A stretch of DNA of 64,000 bases, from assembly GCA_013289985.1 (NCBI GenBank), contig JABCYW010000001.1, positions 143,772-207,771 on the forward strand. Reading direction: 5' to 3'. Numbering within the stretch: position 1 is the stretch's first letter; the number at the start of each line of letters is the position of its first letter. The DNA is from Betaproteobacteria bacterium. Lineage in GTDB: Bacteria > Pseudomonadota > Gammaproteobacteria > Burkholderiales > Burkholderiaceae_C. Below the pieces are notes generated by a model. It did no database searches, had not been told where the DNA came from, and saw only the letters and a program-made list of their open reading frames with translations. This document shows, in pieces, positions 10,516 to 20,155 of this stretch. The position numbers and the translations under genes are program-made.

Positions 10516-11433
10516 ATGAGCCACACCTGCTATCACCCCGCCTTTGAACAGGCCGACATCCGTTACGCGCTGGGCGTGGACGGCGGCGGCACGGGCACCC
10601 GCGTCCGCCTCTGGACGAGCAGCGGCGCACTCATCGGACACGGCGAGTCCGGTCCTTCGGCGCTGGCCCAGGGCATCGAGCAGGCGTGGAAGCACATCGT
10701 CCAGGCCGTGGAGCGCGCGTTCGCGTCCGCCGGCCTGGCCCTGCCGGTGCCCAGCCACTGCGTGCTGGGCCTCGGCCTGGCCGGCGCGGTGGCGCCGCAC
10801 CTGGCGGCCGCGTTCTTCCGCGCGGCCCCCGAATATGCGTTGATCGTGCTGGAGACCGACTCGCGCACCGCGCTCATGGGCGCCCACGCGGGCCGTCCCG
10901 GCGCCATCGTCGCGGTGGGCACCGGCGCGGTCGGCGAGGCGTTGCACGCCGACGGCCGCCGCGTGGCGGTCAGCGGCTGGGGCTTCCCGGTCGGCGACGA
11001 AGGCAGCGGCGCCTGGCTGGGCCTGCGCGCGATGCAGATCGCCCATCGCGCGCTCGACGGCCGCGCGCCCGCCGGCACGCTGGCCCAGGCCGTGTGGCGC
11101 CAGGTGAGCGACCGCCGCGATGCGCTGCTGGAGTGGTGCTCCACCGCGCGCCAGCACGAGTACGCCCAGCTCGCGCCGCTCGTGTTCGAGTGTGCGGACA
11201 CGGACGCCGCGGCGCAGTCGCTGGTGCAGGAGATCGGACAGGAGATCGAGGACATGGCGCTTGCGCTCGACCCGGGGCTGCAGTTGCCCATCGTGCTCCT
11301 GGGCAGCATCGGCCTGCGCATGGCCGACCGCCTGGCTCCCGCGTTGCGTGCGCGCCTGGTGGGGGCCTCCGGCGATGCCGTCGACGGCGCTCATCGCCTG
11401 GTACGCCAGCAGATGAAGGAAGCGGTCGCATGA
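10516..11433 (+). CDS. nagK: N-acetylglucosamine kinase, BadF/BadG family
   Basis: 305 residues from the ATG at 10516. An in-frame ATG at 10429 exists but lies upstream of the promoter. The N-terminus has the ASKHA phosphate-1 loop YALGVDGGGTGTRVRLW (residues 18-33). Phosphate-2 and adenosine features follow: ETDSRTALMGA, IVAVGTGAVGEA and GWGFPVGDEGSGAWLGLRA, the last typical of BadF-type GlcNAc/GlcN kinases. It phosphorylates cytoplasmic GlcNAc (or GlcN) to the 6-phosphate and feeds NagA, whose gene follows 58 bases later. It is not related to the ROK-type NagK of E. coli; kinases of this family replace the PTS in Shewanella and Xanthomonas nag loci. No ribosome site is visible, which fits a near-leaderless message. 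Confidence 0.88.
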   Translation: MSHTCYHPAFEQADIRYALGVDGGGTGTRVRLWTSSGALIGHGESGPSALAQGIEQAWKHIVQAVERAFASAGLALPVPSHCVLGLGLAGAVAPHLAAAFFRAAPEYALIVLETDSRTALMGAHAGRPGAIVAVGTGAVGEALHADGRRVAVSGWGFPVGDEGSGAWLGLRAMQIAHRALDGRAPAGTLAQAVWRQVSDRRDALLEWCSTARQHEYAQLAPLVFECADTDAAAQSLVQEIGQEIEDMALALDPGLQLPIVLLGSIGLRMADRLAPALRARLVGASGDAVDGAHRLVRQQMKEAVA

Positions 11434-11491
11434 GCGTCGCCCGGCCGTCAGCAGACGCTCGCCTCGCAGTCCGAAGGACGGAGACTTCCCT

Positions 11492-12625
11492 ATGACCGTT
11501 TCGCGCCAGCAGATCAGCGGCCACGTCCTGACGCCGCAGGGCTTCATCCGGGGCACGCTGTCCCTCGTCGACGGCCGCATCGCCGGCATCGAGGGCTCGC
11601 CCATCAGCGAAGGCCAGGCCCGCATCTCGGCCGAGCCGCTGATCCTGCCCGGCTTCATCGACCTGCACGTGCACGGCGGCGGCGGCTTCGACACCATGGA
11701 AGGCGGCAACGCCGTGGCCGAGATCGCGAAGATCCACGCGCGCCACGGCACCACGTCCATGCTGGCCACCACGATGACGGCGCCGATGGCCGACATCTCG
11801 CAGGCCATGGCCGCGCTCGCCGACGCCTGCCGCACGCACCGCCGCGGCGGCGCGCACGTGATGGGCGTGCACCTGGAAGGCCCGTACATCAACCCGGGCG
11901 CGCTCGGCGCGCAGCCCGACTTCGCGCGGCCCGCGTCGGTGGACGAGGTCAAGGCGCTGCACGCCATCGCCCCGATCCGCCTGATCACGATGGCGCCCGA
12001 GCTGCCCGGCAACCTCGACCTCATCGCCCCGCTCCGCGCGGCCGGCTTCCACGTGCAGATCGGCCACACCGCCGGCACCTACGAGGACGGCGTGGCGGCG
12101 CTGCAGCGCGGCGCCACCGGCTTCACGCACCTGTTCAACGCGATGAGCAAGTTCCACCATCGCGAGCCCGGCATCGCCGGCGCCGCGCTGGCGCATGCCG
12201 AGTTCGCCGAGATCATCCCCGACCTGCTGCACGTGCACCCGGGCGCGATCCGCGCCGCGCTGCGCGCCATCCCCTGCCTGTACTGCGTCACCGATTCCAC
12301 GGCCGCGGCGGGCATGCCCGACGGCGACTACAACCTGGGCAGCCACCGCGTCACCAAGTGCCTGGGCGGCGTGCGCCTGGCCGACGGCACGCTGGCCGGC
12401 AGCACGCTCACGATGGACCAGGCGCTGCGCAACCTCGTCGGCCTGGGCCTGAGCCTGGACGACGCGTCGCGGCGCGTGTCCACCAACGCCGCCGACTTCC
12501 TCGGCCTGGCCGACCGCGGCCGCCTGCTCGTGGGCGCGCGCGCCGACCTGGTGGTGCTCGACGCCGACCTGCAACTGACCCAAGTGATCGTAGAAGGAGA
12601 CTCCATTGACCTCACGGATGTTTGA
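11492..12625 (+). CDS. nagA: N-acetylglucosamine-6-phosphate deacetylase
   Basis: 377 residues, normal for NagA. The amidohydrolase metal site is visible as FIDLHVHGGGG (H59, H61), followed by HLEGPYINPGALGAQ with the metal-binding Glu, IGHTAGTYEDG and FTHLFNAMSKFHHREPG with metal and substrate histidines, and the catalytic Asp in YCVTDSTAAAG. It removes acetate from GlcNAc-6-phosphate to give GlcN-6-phosphate. The ATG has GGAG eleven bases upstream. Its last 20 bases overlap the beginning of nagB-II, indicating translational coupling of consecutive steps. Confidence 0.95.
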   Translation: MTVSRQQISGHVLTPQGFIRGTLSLVDGRIAGIEGSPISEGQARISAEPLILPGFIDLHVHGGGGFDTMEGGNAVAEIAKIHARHGTTSMLATTMTAPMADISQAMAALADACRTHRRGGAHVMGVHLEGPYINPGALGAQPDFARPASVDEVKALHAIAPIRLITMAPELPGNLDLIAPLRAAGFHVQIGHTAGTYEDGVAALQRGATGFTHLFNAMSKFHHREPGIAGAALAHAEFAEIIPDLLHVHPGAIRAALRAIPCLYCVTDSTAAAGMPDGDYNLGSHRVTKCLGGVRLADGTLAGSTLTMDQALRNLVGLGLSLDDASRRVSTNAADFLGLADRGRLLVGARADLVVLDADLQLTQVIVEGDSIDLTDV

Positions 12626-13628
12626 CGAAGCGCGCGAGGCCCCGGCGGCCGTGGCTCGTCTGATGGCGGCCGACCTCGCCGCCTATGCCTCTCTAGGCCA
12701 GCAACTCCGTGACTATCCTCCGCGATCCGCCCTCACCGTGGCGCGCGGCAGCTCCGACCACGCCGCGCACTACATGGCCTACCTCGTGATGGCGCGCCTG
12801 GGCCGCCTGGTCACGTCGCTGCCGATGTCGCTGGTCACGCTGTACCAGTCGCAGCTCGATTGCAATGGCCTGGTGTCGTGGGGCTTCTCGCAGTCCGGGC
12901 AGAGCCCCGACCTGATCGCTCCGACGCGCCAGTTCCGCGAAGGCGGCGCGCGCACCGTGGCCGTGGTCAACGACGCCGGCTCGCCGCTGGCCGAGGCCGC
13001 GCAATGGGTGCTGCCGCTGCACGCCGGCGCCGAGACCAGCGTGGCCGCCACCAAGAGCTACATCGCCCAGCTCGTGGCCGGCGCGCGCATCGTGGCCCAC
13101 TGGCAGGACGACAAGGCGTTGCTGGCCGCGCTCGAGACGCTGCCCGAGGTGCTGGAGCGCGCCGCGTACGCCGACTGGTCGCCGCTGGTCGACGCCCTGG
13201 TCAACGCCGACAAGCTGTTCGTGATCGGCCGCGGCACGAGCCTGGCCATCGCGATGGAGGCGGCGCTGAAGTTCAAGGAAGTCTGCGGCATCCAGGCCGA
13301 GGCGTTCTCCGGCGCCGAGGTCAAGCACGGCCCGATGGCGCTGATCGAGGAAGGCTACCCGCTGCTCGTGTTCGCCCCGCGCGGCCCGGCGCAGGCCGGC
13401 CTGCTCGCGCTGGCCGAGGACATGCGCCAGCGCGGCGCGCGCGTGCTCGTCGCCGCGCCCGTGGGCACGCCCGGCGCCGAGCTGCCGCTGGTGGCCGCGG
13501 GCCACGAGGACCTCGACCCGATCTCCGCGATCCAGAGCTACTACCTGGCCGTGGAAGCGCTCGCGCGTGCGAAGGGCCTCGATCCGGACAAGCCGCGCCA
13601 TCTCAACAAGGTCACGTTGACCCATTGA
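12606..13628 (+). CDS. nagB-II: glucosamine-6-phosphate deaminase, SIS-domain type (NagB-II)
   Basis: 340 residues from a TTG at 12606. The ribosome site AAGGAGA ends six bases before this TTG, whereas the next ATG (12618) is 17 bases away, so the TTG start is favoured. Two SIS domains resemble the isomerase half of GlmS: RGSSDHAAHYMAYL, SWGFSQSGQSPD and ETSVAATKSY in the first, and GRGTSLAIAMEAALKFKEVCGIQAEAFSGAEVKHGP in the second. The glutaminase half of GlmS is absent. NagB-II deaminates GlcN-6-phosphate to fructose-6-phosphate and ammonia and is the nonorthologous replacement of NagB in Shewanella and other Proteobacteria. It overlaps nagA by 20 bases. Confidence 0.92.
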   Translation: MTSRMFDEAREAPAAVARLMAADLAAYASLGQQLRDYPPRSALTVARGSSDHAAHYMAYLVMARLGRLVTSLPMSLVTLYQSQLDCNGLVSWGFSQSGQSPDLIAPTRQFREGGARTVAVVNDAGSPLAEAAQWVLPLHAGAETSVAATKSYIAQLVAGARIVAHWQDDKALLAALETLPEVLERAAYADWSPLVDALVNADKLFVIGRGTSLAIAMEAALKFKEVCGIQAEAFSGAEVKHGPMALIEEGYPLLVFAPRGPAQAGLLALAEDMRQRGARVLVAAPVGTPGAELPLVAAGHEDLDPISAIQSYYLAVEALARAKGLDPDKPRHLNKVTLTH

Positions 13629-13630
13629 AA

Positions 13631-15154
13631 ATGAGTGCCGTGCCCTTCCATCCTGGCCATCTGGTGATGGTCGACATCCCGGGCACGTCGCTCGACGCCG
13701 AGACCGCCGAATTCCTGCGGCGTTACCACGTGCGCGCGATCTGCCTGTTCCGCCGCAACCTCGGCACCGAGGACGAGATCCGCAAGCTGACGGCCGACCT
13801 GCGCGAGGTGATGGGCCCGAACGCGCTGATCGGCATCGACCAGGAGGGCGGCTCCACCATCCGCGCCACCTTCCTGCCGCAGGCGCCCGCGGCGATGGCG
13901 CTGGGCGCGATCGGCGACGAGGCGTTGTGCGAGGAAGTGGGCGCCACGGTGGCGCGCGGCCTGCGCAGCCTGGGCATCAACTGGAACTTCGCGCCGGTGC
14001 TCGACGTGAACAACAACCCGGGCAACCCGGTGATCGCCGAGCGCAGCTTCTCGGAAGATCCCGACGAGGTGGCGCGCCTGGCCGCGGCCTGGATGCGCGG
14101 CTCGCTGCGCGAGGGCGTGGCCTGCTGCGTGAAGCACTTCCCCGGCCACGGCGACACCGCCACCGATTCGCACCACGCGCTGCCCACCGTCGACAAGTCG
14201 GTGGCCGAGCTCGAGGCGCTGGAGCTCAAGCCGTTCCGCGCGCTGGCGCACGCCAAGGGCGACACGCCGGCCGCGCCGTCGGTGATGACGGCCCACATCG
14301 TCTATCCGCAGATCGATCCCGAGCATCCGGCCACGCTGTCGCGCGCGGTGCTCACGGGCCTGCTGCGCGAGAACATCGGCTACGACGGCGTCGTGATCAC
14401 CGACGCCCTGATGATGAAGGCGGTCCACGACAGGTACGGCCACGCGCTGGGTGCCGTGATGGCGCTGCAGGCGGGTGCCGACATGCCGCTCGCGCAGGGC
14501 AGCCTCGCCGAGCAGGCGGCCACGGTCAAGGCGATCGAGGCCGCGCTGCAGGAGGGCCACCTGCTGCCCGCCGACGTGAAGAAGTCCGAGGCCCGGCTGG
14601 TGGCGCTGGCCACCGCCTACCCGGTGTCGCCGCGCGCGTACGACGCCGCGCAGCGCGCCGCCGACGACGCCGCGATGCGCGCCGCCTGGGCCCGCGGCCT
14701 CACCGCGTTCGACGGCGCCGGCAAGACCGCGCGCCCGCCCGCGCCGGGCACGCCGCTGCGCATCGTCACCCAGGATTCGGTGGACTGCGACGGCGTCTCC
14801 GAGGCCGGCCTGCCCGCCGAACGCGTGGCCGGGATGTTCGCCGGCTTCCCCGACGTGCAACTGGTGCGCGTGCCCGACCTGCGCCAGGTGGAGGCCGCCA
14901 CGTTCCCGCAGGATGGCCGCTTCAACATCCTCGTGTCCAACCACCGCACGCGCTTCGGCGACGCGGCCGCCGCCGCGCGGCCCGACCTGCACGTCGCGCT
15001 GTGGAATCCGTTCCAGCTGTTCGACATCGCCGCGCCCTCGCTCGTCACCTGGGGCTACTGCGACGGCGCGCTGGAGGCGGTGCGCGCGTGGCTCGAAGGC
15101 CGCGCGCGGGCCACGGCGAAGTCTCCGGTGAAGCTCTCTCCCCGCGCGGCCTGA
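13631..15154 (+). CDS. nagZ: beta-N-acetylhexosaminidase, glycoside hydrolase family 3
   Basis: 507 residues from the ATG at 13631, two bases after nagB-II. The GH3 catalytic domain (to about residue 330) carries IGIDQEGGSTIR, NFAPVLDVNNNPGNPVI, and CCVKHFPGHGDTATDSHHALP with the Lys-His pair and the Asp/His loop of NagZ-like enzymes, then VVITDALMMKAV with the nucleophilic Asp. A C-terminal GH3-C-like Rossmann domain continues to the end, so it is longer than the minimal roughly 340-residue NagZ of E. coli. No signal peptide is seen, so it should act in the cytoplasm, splitting imported chitobiose or muropeptide disaccharides into GlcNAc for the preceding kinase. Confidence 0.92.
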   Translation: MSAVPFHPGHLVMVDIPGTSLDAETAEFLRRYHVRAICLFRRNLGTEDEIRKLTADLREVMGPNALIGIDQEGGSTIRATFLPQAPAAMALGAIGDEALCEEVGATVARGLRSLGINWNFAPVLDVNNNPGNPVIAERSFSEDPDEVARLAAAWMRGSLREGVACCVKHFPGHGDTATDSHHALPTVDKSVAELEALELKPFRALAHAKGDTPAAPSVMTAHIVYPQIDPEHPATLSRAVLTGLLRENIGYDGVVITDALMMKAVHDRYGHALGAVMALQAGADMPLAQGSLAEQAATVKAIEAALQEGHLLPADVKKSEARLVALATAYPVSPRAYDAAQRAADDAAMRAAWARGLTAFDGAGKTARPPAPGTPLRIVTQDSVDCDGVSEAGLPAERVAGMFAGFPDVQLVRVPDLRQVEAATFPQDGRFNILVSNHRTRFGDAAAAARPDLHVALWNPFQLFDIAAPSLVTWGYCDGALEAVRAWLEGRARATAKSPVKLSPRAA

Positions 15155-15220
15155 ACTTCGGCAGACTGTCGCGCACCCGTGTCGTACCGAGCCCCGTCAC
15201 CGCCAGGAAAGAGACCCAAC

Positions 15221-16540
15221 GTGCAGAGTGATTCAGTCATGACCGCCGGCGCTGCGCCGCTTCCCTCGGCACCGGCCAGCCCGCTCAAGCGTTCGCCCAT
15301 CACCTGGGTGCCCACGCTGTACTTCGCGCAGGGCGTGCCGTTCTTCGTCGTGATGGCGATCGCGGCGCTGCTGTTCAAGGATCTCGGCATCGAGAACAGC
15401 GTCATCACGCGCTGGACGAACGCGCTGGGCCTGGCCTGGGCCGTCAAGCCGTTGTGGAGCCCGTTCCTGGAGGCCGTGCCCAGCAAGAAGCTGCTGGTGG
15501 TGCTGTTCCAGCTGATCGGCGCCACCACGCTGGGCCTGGTGGCGCTGGCGTTGAACGTGCCGCACAGCATCTCGCTGGTGCTGGGCATCCTCGCGTTCAC
15601 GGCGTTCGCGTCGGCCACGCACGACATCTCGTCGGACGGCCTCTACATCGCCAGCCTCACCGACAAGCTGCAGGCCGAATACGCCGGCTGGCAGGGCGCG
15701 TTCTTCAACGCGGCGCGCCTGTTCGCGCGCGGCGGCGTGCTGGTGCTGGTGGGCTACCTCGAGAAGACGATGGAGGCCGCGCACGCCTGGAGCGCCGTCT
15801 TCGTGCTGCTGGCCGCGGTGATGGCGGCGCTCGCCGCGTACCACCTGTGGGCGCTGCCCGACACGCGCGGCGATGCGCAGGCGCCGCGCAACCTGGGGGC
15901 CATCGCCAGGACGACCGCGGAGGTGGTCGTCGAGTTCTTCAGGAAGCCAGGCATCTGGTTCGCGATCATCTTCATCATCCTGTTCCGCGCCGGCGAGGGC
16001 CAGATCCAGTCGGTGGGCCCGCTGTTCCTGCGCGACTCGCGCGCGGTGGGCGGCCTGGGCCTCACCACCGACCAGATCGGCGTGGTCTACGGCACCTGGG
16101 CGACGGTGGCCTTCGTCGGAGGCAGCATCGTCGGCGGCTACTTCACGGCGTGGCTGGGACTGCGCCGCTCGATGGCGTGGCTGGTCATCGCGATGAACCT
16201 GCCCAACCTCGTCTACTGGTGGCTCAGCACAGCGCGCCCGACGGACATGACCGCGATCGCCGCCGGCCTGTCCATCGAGATGTTCGGCTACGGGTTCGGC
16301 TTCGTCGGCATCATCCTGTTCATCATGCAGGTGGTGGCCAAGGGCCGCTTCACCACGGCGCACTACGCGCTCGGCAGCGGCGTGATGCAGCTCGGGTTCA
16401 TCCTCTCGGGCACCTGGAGCGGCGAGATCCAGACCTGGCTCGGCTACCAGCACTTCTTCCTGTGGGTGCTGGCCTGCGCCGTTCCCGTGCTGGTGCTGTC
16501 GTTCTTCCTGCCGCATCACGAGGAAGCGAAGTCCGCGTGA
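15221..16540 (+). CDS. AmpG-like MFS transporter for GlcNAc-containing saccharides
   Basis: 439 residues from a GTG at 15221 with AGGAAAGAGA upstream; an ATG at 15239 is an alternative. About twelve hydrophobic segments are visible. The N-terminus (SPITWVPTLYFAQGVPFFVVMAI) and the stretch ATHDISSDGLYIASL are typical of the AmpG/SLC33-like MFS branch, in which AmpG imports GlcNAc-anhydromuropeptides and relatives take up chitooligosaccharides. Its position directly after the GH3 hexosaminidase and before a GH16-like lipoprotein argues for import of GlcNAc disaccharides or oligomers into the cytoplasm. The ATG of the next gene overlaps its stop. Confidence 0.85.
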   Translation: MQSDSVMTAGAAPLPSAPASPLKRSPITWVPTLYFAQGVPFFVVMAIAALLFKDLGIENSVITRWTNALGLAWAVKPLWSPFLEAVPSKKLLVVLFQLIGATTLGLVALALNVPHSISLVLGILAFTAFASATHDISSDGLYIASLTDKLQAEYAGWQGAFFNAARLFARGGVLVLVGYLEKTMEAAHAWSAVFVLLAAVMAALAAYHLWALPDTRGDAQAPRNLGAIARTTAEVVVEFFRKPGIWFAIIFIILFRAGEGQIQSVGPLFLRDSRAVGGLGLTTDQIGVVYGTWATVAFVGGSIVGGYFTAWLGLRRSMAWLVIAMNLPNLVYWWLSTARPTDMTAIAAGLSIEMFGYGFGFVGIILFIMQVVAKGRFTTAHYALGSGVMQLGFILSGTWSGEIQTWLGYQHFFLWVLACAVPVLVLSFFLPHHEEAKSA

Positions 16541-17454
16541 TGCGTCGCGCGACCCTCCCGCTCGCGTTCGTCGCCCTCGCGGCCGGCTGCGCGACGGTCG
16601 CGCCGGGGCCGACGGCGAACCTGTTCTTCGACGACTTCTCGTACGCGAAGCCCGCCGACATGGCCGCCGCCGGCTGGCAGCTGCGCGACGGCACCGGCCA
16701 CCCCGGACTGCCCGGCGGCCGCTTCGGCGCCGACGCCATCACGCTGGTCGACGACCCGCTGCAACCCGGCAACCGCGTGCTGCGCATGACCGCGCGCACC
16801 GACGGCACCGGCCCCGGCACCGTGCAGGCGCAGCTGTGCCACCAGCGCAAGTACCTGCAAGGCACCTACGCCGCGCGCATCCGCTTCTCCGACGCGCCGC
16901 GCGCGGGTGCCGACGGCGATCCGGTGATCGAGTCGTTCTACGCGGTGGCGCCGCTCGCGCATCCGTTCGACCCGGACTTCAGCGAGCTCGACTGGGAGTA
17001 CCTCCCGAACGGCGGCTGGGGCTCCGGGAAGACGCGCCTGTATGGCGTGTCGTGGCAGACGGTGCAGATCGATCCGTGGGAGGCGCACAACTCCGCGCAC
17101 GAGGAGTTCGCGTCCTTCGACGGCTGGCACGTGCTGCTGATGCAGGTCACGAAGAACGCGGTGCACGAGTTCGTCGACGGCCGCGAGGTGGCGGTGCACG
17201 ACGGGCGCAACGTGCCCGTCTCGCCGATGACCATCTCGTTCAACCTGTGGTTCGCGGTGGGCGGCACGCTGCCCGCCGGCGGCGCGCCGCGCGTCTACGA
17301 CGAGGACATCGACTGGGTGTTCCACGCGAAGGACCGCGTGCTGAGCCCCGCCGAGGTCGACGCCCAGGTGCGCGCGCTGCGCGCCGACCATGTTCCGCGC
17401 ACGGACACCGTGCCGGCGCCCATACCCACCCTGCAGCAACGCTGCGACATCTAG
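16540..17454 (+). CDS. glycoside hydrolase family 16-like lipoprotein
   Basis: 304 residues, with the start codon overlapping the stop of the transporter gene by one base. The N-terminus MRRATLPLAFVALAAGC is a lipoprotein signal with Cys17. The body is a concanavalin-like beta-sandwich, and FSELDWEYLPNGG holds the GH16 catalytic pattern ExDxE (E149, D151, E153). Downstream, the conserved DGWHVLLMQVTKNAVHEFVDGREV and PMTISFNLWF strands fit the same fold. GH16 enzymes usually cut beta-1,3/1,4-glucans, agar or carrageenan, so its place in an amino-sugar operon is unusual; activity on a GlcNAc-containing polymer is only a hypothesis. It should sit on a periplasm-facing or surface membrane. Confidence 0.8.
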   Translation: MRRATLPLAFVALAAGCATVAPGPTANLFFDDFSYAKPADMAAAGWQLRDGTGHPGLPGGRFGADAITLVDDPLQPGNRVLRMTARTDGTGPGTVQAQLCHQRKYLQGTYAARIRFSDAPRAGADGDPVIESFYAVAPLAHPFDPDFSELDWEYLPNGGWGSGKTRLYGVSWQTVQIDPWEAHNSAHEEFASFDGWHVLLMQVTKNAVHEFVDGREVAVHDGRNVPVSPMTISFNLWFAVGGTLPAGGAPRVYDEDIDWVFHAKDRVLSPAEVDAQVRALRADHVPRTDTVPAPIPTLQQRCDI

Positions 17455-17468
17455 AAGGTTCCCACCCC

Positions 17469-18575
<1,107 letters not shown>

Positions 18576-18586
18576 GCAAGCCGGAT

Positions 18587-18622
18587 GAAAAAGGCCCCGA
18601 TCGCCGTCGCGACCGGGGCCTT
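18587..18622. terminator. intrinsic terminator after the nag operon
   Basis: An A-rich flank, AGGCCCCG, a 15-base loop and CGGGGCCTT form a GC-rich hairpin between the operon end and the convergent TPR gene. It can serve both strands. Confidence 0.7.
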
Positions 18623-18639
18623 CGTCCCTGCGGAAGGTC

Positions 18640-19947
18640 CTACTTCGACGCGGCGGCGGCCGGCGCCGGCACGGCCGCCGCGTGCAGGCGCGATTGCGCG
18701 TACAGCGACCAGACGTGGGCGATCGGCACGATGCCGTTCGGGCCGCTGCTGACGGCGTCGAGGGTCTTGACGGCGTCGGCGTCGCGGCCGGCCTTCACGA
18801 GCGCGAGGCCCAGGTGCAGGCGCGCTTCTTCCGGGTTCCTGATGCCGCCCTTGGCGATGCCCTGCTCGATCAGCTGCGCGCCTTGCTGCGGGTTGCCGTC
18901 GACGGTCTGGAGCAGGCCCAGCGACACCAGTGCGTTGCCGTCCTTGGCGGTGTGCGCGGACGATTCGGCGGCCGCCTGCTGGGCGCGGTCGCTGGCGACG
19001 GCCTTGTTGACGTCGGCGCGCAGCTTGTTGGCCTCGGCGAGGTCGGGGCCCGTGAAGGGCTTGGAGGCGTAGGCGTCGTCGAGGATGTGCTTGGCCTCTT
19101 CCGGATAGCCCGCGTGCGCGGCCAGCGCGGCGTAGCTGAGGCGCTCGCTGTCGCTGACGCCACCCAGCACCTGCGTCTTCAGGCGGTAGTTGTCCACGTA
19201 CATGCGCTCCGAGAACTTGTCCGTGTGCGCCGCGCGCGCGACCAGTTCCTTCCAGTAGTCGGCCTTGGGATAGGCCACGGCCAGGCGCTCCAGCGACCAC
19301 AGGTAGCCGGCGTCGCTGTCGGACTGCGAGTACGAGGTGGCCAGCAGGCGCAGCGTCTTCTCGGTGGGTACCTTGCCGGCGGCGTACGTGGCGTCGACCT
19401 GGGCGCGGAAGCCCTTGGCGGCGGCGGCGTACTCCTTGTCGATGTACTGCGTCTGCGGCAGCAGTTCGCGCAGCTGGGCGTCGTCGCCGCCGGCGTCGAT
19501 GTAGCGCTGGATGGCGACCGTGGCCTTCGGGTACTGTTCGGTGGTGTACAGGATGGAGGCCAGCGCCTTCATGATCTGCAGGCGGTCGGCGGCGGGCAGC
19601 TGGTCGCTGGCCAGCAGGGCCTCGAAGTCGGCGGTGGCGGCGACGTTGTCGTTGGCGGTGTATTCGGCCGGCGCGCGCACGCGCAGGATCAGGTACTTCT
19701 CATAGGGATTCAGGTTCGGCAGCGCCTCGAGTTCCTTCAGCTTGGCCAGCGTGGCCGGGCCGTTGCCGGCCTTGAGCAGGTCCTGTGCCTCGTTGAACGG
19801 CTTCGCGAAGGCGGGGCTCACCGAATTGGCGGCCGAGGCGGCTGAGGCGGCCGCAGCCGCGGCGTCGGCGGCGAACGCGGGGGCGGCGGCGTTCAGGCCA
19901 GCGGCGAAGGTCAGCGCCAGCAAGGCGCGCGAGGTGATGGCTCTCAT
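18640..19947 (-). CDS. periplasmic tetratricopeptide-repeat protein
   Basis: 435 residues from the ATG at 19947, chosen because MRAITSRALLALTFAAGL...AFA is a clean signal peptide; an in-frame start at 19992 would bury it. The mature protein begins Ala/Ser-rich and continues as helical repeats with TPR-like spacing, for example EARLHLGLALVKAGRDADAVKTLDAV near the C-terminus and KATVAIQRYIDAGGD in the middle. Such proteins are scaffolds for protein assembly; no partner can be named. It ends convergently with the nag operon and lies upstream of the gntR gene on the same strand, 208 bases away, so co-regulation is possible but not shown. Confidence 0.82.
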   Translation of the reverse strand: MRAITSRALLALTFAAGLNAAAPAFAADAAAAAASAASAANSVSPAFAKPFNEAQDLLKAGNGPATLAKLKELEALPNLNPYEKYLILRVRAPAEYTANDNVAATADFEALLASDQLPAADRLQIMKALASILYTTEQYPKATVAIQRYIDAGGDDAQLRELLPQTQYIDKEYAAAAKGFRAQVDATYAAGKVPTEKTLRLLATSYSQSDSDAGYLWSLERLAVAYPKADYWKELVARAAHTDKFSERMYVDNYRLKTQVLGGVSDSERLSYAALAAHAGYPEEAKHILDDAYASKPFTGPDLAEANKLRADVNKAVASDRAQQAAAESSAHTAKDGNALVSLGLLQTVDGNPQQGAQLIEQGIAKGGIRNPEEARLHLGLALVKAGRDADAVKTLDAVSSGPNGIVPIAHVWSLYAQSRLHAAAVPAPAAAASK

Positions 19948-20155
19948 GTCAGTCCCAGGGAAACGCTGCGCCGAACGAGAAAATGGATTCACGACTGCGC
20001 ACGGGCGGCGCCCCGAGCGCGAAGGAAAAAGACAGCTATTGTCCTCAAAACGCGGACCGCGCCGGTGACGCCGACACCGGGGCTCACGAAAAGCCGCCGG
20101 CGGCGGGGCCGGGTCGCGGGTGCCAAGCCGGGCAGATCACGTGCCCGGGAGGCGT

